Positions 34,757 to 39,511 of a stretch of 39,511 nt of DNA are shown in pieces. Each line of letters starts with the position of its first letter. The first letter of the stretch is position 1. The position numbers and the translations under genes are program-made. Source of the stretch: Bowmanella sp. JS7-9. GTDB taxonomy: Bacteria > Pseudomonadota > Gammaproteobacteria > Enterobacterales > Alteromonadaceae. The DNA lies in assembly GCF_004329715.1 (NCBI RefSeq), contig NZ_JXSY01000006.1, forward strand, positions 1 through 39,511, read 5' to 3'. Below the pieces are notes generated by a model. The model was given only the letters and a program-made list of their open reading frames with translations, ran no database searches and was not told the DNA's origin.

Positions 34757-36199
34757 ATGTTTGGTCGGCGCTGGCAGGCATTACCTGACGCAATGAAACA
34801 GGCGCTGTTGTACGCAGTGTCACTGGCCGCGGTAAAAGGTGTCGGCTTACTGCTTATTCCGGTCATGACTCACTCGCTGACCGTGGCTGACTATGGCCGG
34901 CTGGACATTCTGCAAACCCTGGCAGATTTATTGAGCATCGTGATTGGTATGGGGTTGGCGGATACCCTGTTCCGCTTTGCTGGCGCGGCGGAAACCCACC
35001 AGCAAAAGCAACAGGTCGCAGCCGATTTACTGGGTATGGCGCTGATTATCGGTTTGCTCACCCTACTCATTACCCAACTGGCCGCGCCGACTATTCAGCA
35101 CTGGCTACCCGGTGACGTATCGCTGTTACAGGTCAGGCTGTTATTGGGGTGTCTTGCCATTGGCGGTGTCAGTACCTTATCGCTGAGCTATTTGCGCCTC
35201 AATGAAGACGCTGCCGGTTATGCGTGGCTCAGCATCGCCCGCGTGGTAGCGCAAGCGGCGCTGGCTGTAGCATTTCTCACCGCAGGCTTCGGCGTTACAG
35301 GTGTCATGTGGGCAAGCTTACTGGCCGCCACTGCGGTTGGTATATGGCTGTTTAGCCTGCAATTACGCCAAACCGGCATTCGATTTAATTTTACCGCGAC
35401 TCTGGGTTACCTGCGCTATGGCAGTCCCCTTATCCTGGTTGGCATGGCCGGCTTTGTATTAGGCAGTTTTGACCGCTGGCTACTGGCCGGAGCAGTCGGC
35501 CCGGCGGCCATGGCATTGTACGCTCTGGCTGCCAAGCTCGGGCTGGTCACAGCGCTGATGATCCAACCCTTTGAATTGTGGTGGCTGCCTCGGCGTTTCG
35601 CGACCCTGCAGGGCGCTAACGGCCCGCAGCGCTGCGTCAGGATGACCACTATCGGTGTGTTAATCGGTCTGAGCGCCGCGTTACTGGTCAGCATGGCCGG
35701 TCCGGTGTTGGTACGCTGGCTCACGCCACCCCCTTATCATGCGGCCACTGACTATGTGCCATTTATGGCGGTGATCGCCGTACTGCATTCCATGAACGGA
35801 TTATTCGTGATGGGATGTTATCAGCGCCATACCCGGTTGCCCGCCATGATAGACAGCGTGGCGGCGCTAATGGCGCTATGTGGCTATTTGCTATTGATCC
35901 CAGAGCACGGCGCATGGGGCGCAATATTCGCGACCTTGCTGGCTTTAACCACGCGACTTGTCGCCACCATCTGGATCAGCCAGCGTTGCTTGCCTCTGCC
36001 GTTCGCCTACCGTCGCCTCGTTGCGCTGGTGTTAATCAGCCTGTTATTTGGCCTGAGCCTGTGCCAGCTAAACGACGTGCTGCTGCGCACCCTGGCCGGT
36101 GTGGCCGCGGTGAGCGGAGTCTGGTTACTGGCCATCCTGTTGCGCCTGGTTGCGCTGCCATTTACACGGCTTAATTCGCCACAACAGGCCCACCCCTGA
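34757..36199 (+). CDS. Wzx-type polysaccharide flippase (MATE/MOP superfamily), SypK-like
   Basis: 480 aa with about 12-14 TM segments. The opening VKGVGLLLIPVMTHSLTVADYGRLDIL is typical of RfbX/Wzx-like flippases, and a repeat of that arrangement follows in the second half (LRYGSPLILVGMAGFVLGSFDRWLLAG). It moves the lipid-linked repeat unit across the inner membrane. It starts 2 bp after the DUF4114 gene and its stop overlaps the polymerase start by 1 bp. The ribosome-binding site is weak, so translation is likely coupled. Confidence 0.92.
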   Translation: MFGRRWQALPDAMKQALLYAVSLAAVKGVGLLLIPVMTHSLTVADYGRLDILQTLADLLSIVIGMGLADTLFRFAGAAETHQQKQQVAADLLGMALIIGLLTLLITQLAAPTIQHWLPGDVSLLQVRLLLGCLAIGGVSTLSLSYLRLNEDAAGYAWLSIARVVAQAALAVAFLTAGFGVTGVMWASLLAATAVGIWLFSLQLRQTGIRFNFTATLGYLRYGSPLILVGMAGFVLGSFDRWLLAGAVGPAAMALYALAAKLGLVTALMIQPFELWWLPRRFATLQGANGPQRCVRMTTIGVLIGLSAALLVSMAGPVLVRWLTPPPYHAATDYVPFMAVIAVLHSMNGLFVMGCYQRHTRLPAMIDSVAALMALCGYLLLIPEHGAWGAIFATLLALTTRLVATIWISQRCLPLPFAYRRLVALVLISLLFGLSLCQLNDVLLRTLAGVAAVSGVWLLAILLRLVALPFTRLNSPQQAHP

Positions 36200-37569
36200 T
36201 GATGCCGGACAGCACGTCATCGTCCCGCCAGTTTGCTGTGGCTGCGACTGTTAGCGTGCTGCTTGGCCTGATTTGGTGGAAGCTCCCCCATCCTGTTCTG
36301 GCCGGTGCAGGGCTGTTGCCACTGCTGCTGGTGCTGACCCTGCGCGCCCCATTTTTACTGATGCTCGGCTTTGTGATTTTCTCATTTTTCCGTATTCACG
36401 AAGTCTTTCCCCAGTTGTATCCGCTGCGCATCCCACAGTTGTTGGCGGCTGGCACACTAGCGTCACTAGCCTTCAATTGGTTTGCCGGCCATATCAAGCC
36501 ATTCTGGAGCCGCGAACTGTGGATCTTCGCGACATTTTTTATGCTGGTCACCATTGGCGTTTTCGTCGCTACCAACCGTGCCGAAGCCATGGGCAGTTAT
36601 ACCGGTACCTATATCAAGATCGCGATTATCCTGATTGCGTTCGCCTGGTTGTGCACCACCAGCCGCCACTTCGCAGTAAGTGCGGTGTCTATTGTCATCG
36701 CCGGATTGTGCGTCGGCGTGGTGGCACTCAGCAATAAAGCGGCAGGCATTGGTCTGGTAGAAGGTACCCGGGTCACCATTGGGCGGGATATCGGTTCGAT
36801 GCTGGGCGATCCTAACGATCTGGCCCTGGTATTGCTCTTTCCAGCCAGTTTCGCACTGGCCATGTTACTCACCAAACACACCGGCAAGCTTGCCTCCCTG
36901 CTGGGCTTAATTGGGGTCATAACGGTATTTAGTGCCATCATTGCCACCCAAAGTCGCGGTGGATTATTGGGGATCTGTGCGGTCAGCGGCGTATTTGGTT
37001 ACCGCAAAATAAAATCCAAACTCTTGCTCGGCGTGATTGGCGCCATGGCGCTGATGGTGCTGTTTGTGTTGGCTGGGGTCAGCGACCGCGCCTCTGGCGG
37101 TGCCCATGAGGAGGGCATCGATGAGTCTGCCATGGGTCGCATACACGCATGGAACGCGGCGTTTAATATGGCGTTGGCTCACCCTGTGTCCGGCGTCGGA
37201 CTGAATAACTTTCTATCTAACTATTTTCAGTACAGTGATTTCTGGGATGGTCAGAACCATGCGGTGCACAGCACCTGGTTCGGCGTAATGGCCGAGACCG
37301 GACTGCTGGGTTTTATGGTATTTGTGGTGATGATCATCATGGTGGTGCGACTGGCATTATTGAGCGTGCTGCAACTGGACAAACACCCCGGCCGGGAACA
37401 TGTGTGGGCCAGTGTACTGGCGCAGGCGACGTTGTCAGGGCTGGCCGGATTTATGATCTCCGGCACATTCCTGACCATGGGGTTTACCTGGCCCCTGTAT
37501 ATTCTGATGGGGCTGGCCGTCGCGGTCGATCGCTACTGTCAGCGTCTGCCCGCACCGCCATTGCCCTGA
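36199..37569 (+). CDS. Wzy/O-antigen ligase-family polymerase, SypL-like
   Basis: 456 aa with about 11-12 TM segments. The Wzy_C/PF04932 region includes FSAIIATQSRGGLLGICAVSG, then a periplasmic loop with GRIHAWNAAFNMALAHPVSGVGLNNF, and HAVHSTWFGVMAETGLLGFMVF. The conserved Arg in SRGG and the His in HSTW are the usual functional residues. It either polymerises the repeat unit or ligates it to an acceptor. Start ATG 36199 overlaps the flippase stop (TGATG). It is the last gene of the locus; a 6-bp hairpin (AGCCAG...CTGGCT, 37569-37587) spans the convergent junction. Confidence 0.9.
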   Translation: MMPDSTSSSRQFAVAATVSVLLGLIWWKLPHPVLAGAGLLPLLLVLTLRAPFLLMLGFVIFSFFRIHEVFPQLYPLRIPQLLAAGTLASLAFNWFAGHIKPFWSRELWIFATFFMLVTIGVFVATNRAEAMGSYTGTYIKIAIILIAFAWLCTTSRHFAVSAVSIVIAGLCVGVVALSNKAAGIGLVEGTRVTIGRDIGSMLGDPNDLALVLLFPASFALAMLLTKHTGKLASLLGLIGVITVFSAIIATQSRGGLLGICAVSGVFGYRKIKSKLLLGVIGAMALMVLFVLAGVSDRASGGAHEEGIDESAMGRIHAWNAAFNMALAHPVSGVGLNNFLSNYFQYSDFWDGQNHAVHSTWFGVMAETGLLGFMVFVVMIIMVVRLALLSVLQLDKHPGREHVWASVLAQATLSGLAGFMISGTFLTMGFTWPLYILMGLAVAVDRYCQRLPAPPLP

Positions 37570-37587
37570 GCCAGCAAGGTACTGGCT
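37569..37587. repeat. Hairpin at the convergent junction after the polymerase gene
   Basis: AGCCAG-CAAGGTA-CTGGCT spans the end of the polymerase gene and the start of the SDR stop codon. There is no real T-tract, so termination by it alone would be weak. Confidence 0.35.
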
Positions 37588-38339
37588 TAACTCATTTTGC
37601 GGATCATGCTGTCCGGCGCGATGCGCAGCACCCAATGCAATAGCGCCCACGGCCAGGACGGCACATAGGCATTGGCTTTTTCTTTTTCGATGGCACCGAC
37701 CATGGCTTTGCAGCCGGTTTCGGTATCCACAATAAACGGTACTTTTTCGACCTTTTCATTGATTTCACTGCGGATAAAGCCCGGGTGAATGCAGGTTACC
37801 CTGATTGGCGTATTCGCCACATCGATGCGCATGCCTTCGGACATGGATGTCAGCGCCGCTTTCGTTGCTGCATACACTGTCATCGCGCGGCGAAAACCGC
37901 GCACCGCGCTGATGGATGAAATGGTCACCAGATGCCCGGCGTTTTGCTCACGGAAGATTTCCATCGCCGCTTCACACTGCGCCAGTGCCGCAACAAAGTT
38001 GGTTTCTGCAGTTTGTTTGTTGGCATGGAAGTAACCGGTACCGACAGAGGCACCTTTGCCCATCCCGGCATTAACGATTACCCGATCCAGCTTGCCGAAT
38101 TCCTGCTGGAATTCACGAAACACGCGGAATACATCCTCGTGTTGATTCACATCCAGCGCTTTAACCAGCACTTTGATATTTGGGTTGATATCCAGCAACT
38201 GCGCTTTGAGATCTTCCAGTCGCTCGGTACGGCGGGCGCACAGCGCCAGATCCCGTCCCAGTTTGGCAAATTCAATCGCCATACCGCGCCCCAGGCCAGA
38301 ACTGGCACCGGTAATTAAAATGCTTTGTCGTACTGACAT
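37587..38339 (-). CDS. Short-chain dehydrogenase/reductase (SDR)
   Basis: 250 aa classical SDR. The cofactor-binding glycine motif is TGASSGLG (about 10-17), with CARR in the position that favours NADP(H), and NAG (VNAGMGKG). The catalytic set is Ser (TISSISA), Tyr and Lys (YAATK). The substrate is not predictable. AAGGAC precedes the ATG at 38339. It follows the histidine phosphatase gene by 9 bp on the minus strand, in an operon that often accompanies fatty-acid or acyl-CoA metabolism genes. It is unrelated to the polysaccharide locus. Confidence 0.92.
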   Translation of the reverse strand: MSVRQSILITGASSGLGRGMAIEFAKLGRDLALCARRTERLEDLKAQLLDINPNIKVLVKALDVNQHEDVFRVFREFQQEFGKLDRVIVNAGMGKGASVGTGYFHANKQTAETNFVAALAQCEAAMEIFREQNAGHLVTISSISAVRGFRRAMTVYAATKAALTSMSEGMRIDVANTPIRVTCIHPGFIRSEINEKVEKVPFIVDTETGCKAMVGAIEKEKANAYVPSWPWALLHWVLRIAPDSMIRKMS

Positions 38340-38348
38340 AAAACGTCC

Positions 38349-39041
38349 TTAGCTATAGGTTATCAGGGTTTTATCCCCCAACACCTCAAAAATATCATGA
38401 TTGTTTAACGTCGACAGGCTGGCTTTGCCATTGCCGCGGGTGACAATTTTGCTCACCCCACCATTGACCAGTGTCCAGTTGATACGCATAAAGTCCTCGG
38501 CTTTTAAGCCAAGCAGTTTACTCGCCACCAATGAGATGGGCCCTCCCGAGGTAAACACCAGCTGGGTTTTGGCCGGGTGCGCCAGCACCTCGCTCAGCCC
38601 ATCGATGACCCGGGTTTTAAAGCTGTGCCAGTTTTCCTGGTATTCATCGCTGTCAGGTTGTGAGGTCCAGCGCGCCATTGCCTGCATAAAAGTGCGCTGC
38701 AACACCGCCATCGGATCATCCTGCCCGGCCAGAAACGCACGGGTACTGGCCGGTGTCAGCATATTCGGTTCATACACTCCGAGAATGTTCTGGTGAGGAT
38801 ATTCGTTCCAGCGTGGATCCTGAGTGTGGCTATGCTCACTGGCCAATTCCGCCAGTGCATTTTGCATGGTTTGTTGATGGCGCAGCATGCCGCCAACCAC
38901 CACATGGTCTGGCGTAATATGCCGCGCCGCCAGCCCCTTGCCGAGCAAACTGGCCTGCTGATGTCCCAGTGGCGACAGCGCGTCGTAGTCATCGGCGTGA
39001 AAACTGGCCTGCCCGTGGCGAATTAAATAAATCACCGCCAT
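38349..39041 (-). CDS. Histidine phosphatase family protein (phosphoglycerate mutase-like)
   Basis: 230 aa. The catalytic phosphohistidine motif is LIRHGQASF at the N-terminus, and the second-half His is expected near FTSGGPISLVA, where the usual H is replaced by Ser/Gly-rich sequence (VFTSGGP in place of VxHGG). This suggests an atypical or weak phosphatase. ATG 39041 overlaps the stop of the phosphotransferase gene (TAATG). Substrate unknown. Confidence 0.85.
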   Translation of the reverse strand: MAVIYLIRHGQASFHADDYDALSPLGHQQASLLGKGLAARHITPDHVVVGGMLRHQQTMQNALAELASEHSHTQDPRWNEYPHQNILGVYEPNMLTPASTRAFLAGQDDPMAVLQRTFMQAMARWTSQPDSDEYQENWHSFKTRVIDGLSEVLAHPAKTQLVFTSGGPISLVASKLLGLKAEDFMRINWTLVNGGVSKIVTRGNGKASLSTLNNHDIFEVLGDKTLITYS

Positions 39042-39511
39042 TAACGTCGCCCCTGTTTAATCGCCTTTTTGCAGCGCCACAGCAGGTAGTGCACAAAAAT
39101 CCAAAAGTTTTTAAACGCCGGATTACGGGTCTGTTTATGGTGGTAGCGGTAATAGATTTGCTGGGCGATGACCGCGAGGCGGAACAAGCCATACACCTCA
39201 TAAAAGGTAAAATCTTCGGCACTGCGGCCGGTTTTCTGCAAGTAATACTCCACCACCTGTTTACGGGTAAACATACCCGGCAGATGGGTTGGCTGCCGGC
39301 GGGTCGACTGGGCAAGAAAATCGTCGTCCGCTTCCACCCAATAGGCCAGCGTATTGCCCAAATCCATCAGTGGATCGCCAAGCGTGGCTAATTCCCAGTC
39401 CAGCACACCGATAACCTCTGTCGGGTTGTCCGGGTTGAGTACCACATTATCAAAACGAAAATCGTTATGCGTCAGGCAAATGTGTTCACTGGCGGGCATA
39501 TTTTCCGCCAG
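39041..39511 (-). CDS. Phosphotransferase family protein (APH/choline kinase-like), partial
   Basis: Only the C-terminal 156 residues are in the window; the reading frame stays open to the edge (LAEN before the Met at 39499). The catalytic loop is THNDFRFDNVVLN (Asp and Asn of the HxDxxxxN motif) and the Mg-binding DFG-equivalent is VLDWELATLGDPLMDLGNTLAYW. This wording is typical of ACAD10/11-type APH proteins found beside acyl-CoA dehydrogenases, not of antibiotic-resistance enzymes. It is first of the visible minus-strand operon with the phosphatase and SDR. Confidence 0.9.
   Translation of the reverse strand: MAENMPASEHICLTHNDFRFDNVVLNPDNPTEVIGVLDWELATLGDPLMDLGNTLAYWVEADDDFLAQSTRRQPTHLPGMFTRKQVVEYYLQKTGRSAEDFTFYEVYGLFRLAVIAQQIYYRYHHKQTRNPAFKNFWIFVHYLLWRCKKAIKQGRR

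Noticed and set aside
12298-37586. Mobile element or genomic-island ends around the polysaccharide locus
   Set aside because: No integrase, transposase, tRNA target or flanking direct repeat was seen at either edge.
1-39511. CRISPR arrays, tRNA or rRNA genes
   Set aside because: No regularly spaced repeats and no cloverleaf or rRNA-like sequence were recognised by reading.

Overview
The window looks like chromosome of a marine-type gammaproteobacterium, most likely Alteromonadales. This rests on the style of the housekeeping proteins (LysS, RF2, ArgS, RF3, RoxA), a LuxO-type sigma-54 activator and PEP-CTERM-type proteins. Genus cannot be fixed by eye. No tRNA, rRNA, IS element or CRISPR array was recognised.

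Layout. (1) 1-12297 is mostly housekeeping: lysS and prfB (RF2, with an intact programmed +1 frameshift), a periplasmic solute-binding protein, a YgjV-like membrane protein, roxA, a methyltransferase, a secreted metzincin-like protease, a PEP-CTERM-type surface protein, argS and prfC. (2) 12565-37569 is a 25-kb exopolysaccharide locus. Its gene set closely parallels the syp (symbiosis polysaccharide) loci of Vibrio: hexapeptide acyltransferase, glycosyltransferases, chain-length protein, GT2, initiating sugar-phosphate transferase, STAS protein, SLBB-type export protein, CpsD-like protein, OmpA lipoprotein, flippase and polymerase/ligase. Its regulators also match: a LuxO/SypG-type sigma-54 activator, a SypF-like CHASE-PAS-HK-REC-Hpt hybrid kinase, a SypE-like HATPase-REC-PP2C protein paired with the SypA-like STAS protein, and a single-domain REC. 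(3) 37587-39511 is an unrelated minus-strand operon (phosphotransferase, histidine phosphatase, SDR).

Two things stand out. First, a divergent exosortase-like membrane protein (Cys173/Arg219/His234), a small exported protein and a DUF4114/EF-hand protein with its own C-terminal sorting-signal-like tail sit inside the polysaccharide locus, between a glycosyltransferase and the flippase. This suggests a locus-dedicated, one-substrate protein-sorting system coupled to a syp-like polysaccharide. Second, a 13-bp palindrome, TCGCAAANTGCGA, occurs upstream of four transcription units of the locus (two copies at the first) and is 60-92 bp upstream of sigma-54-type (GG-N10-GC-like) promoters. A further strong sigma-54 site lies immediately before the DUF4114 gene. 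These form a coherent local regulon for the activator at 25347-26756.

Working model (inference): the hybrid kinase phosphorylates the activator and perhaps the SypE-like protein and the single REC. The activator binds the palindromes and, with sigma-54, turns on synthesis, export and sorting genes. The SypE/SypA-type partner switch adds post-transcriptional control.
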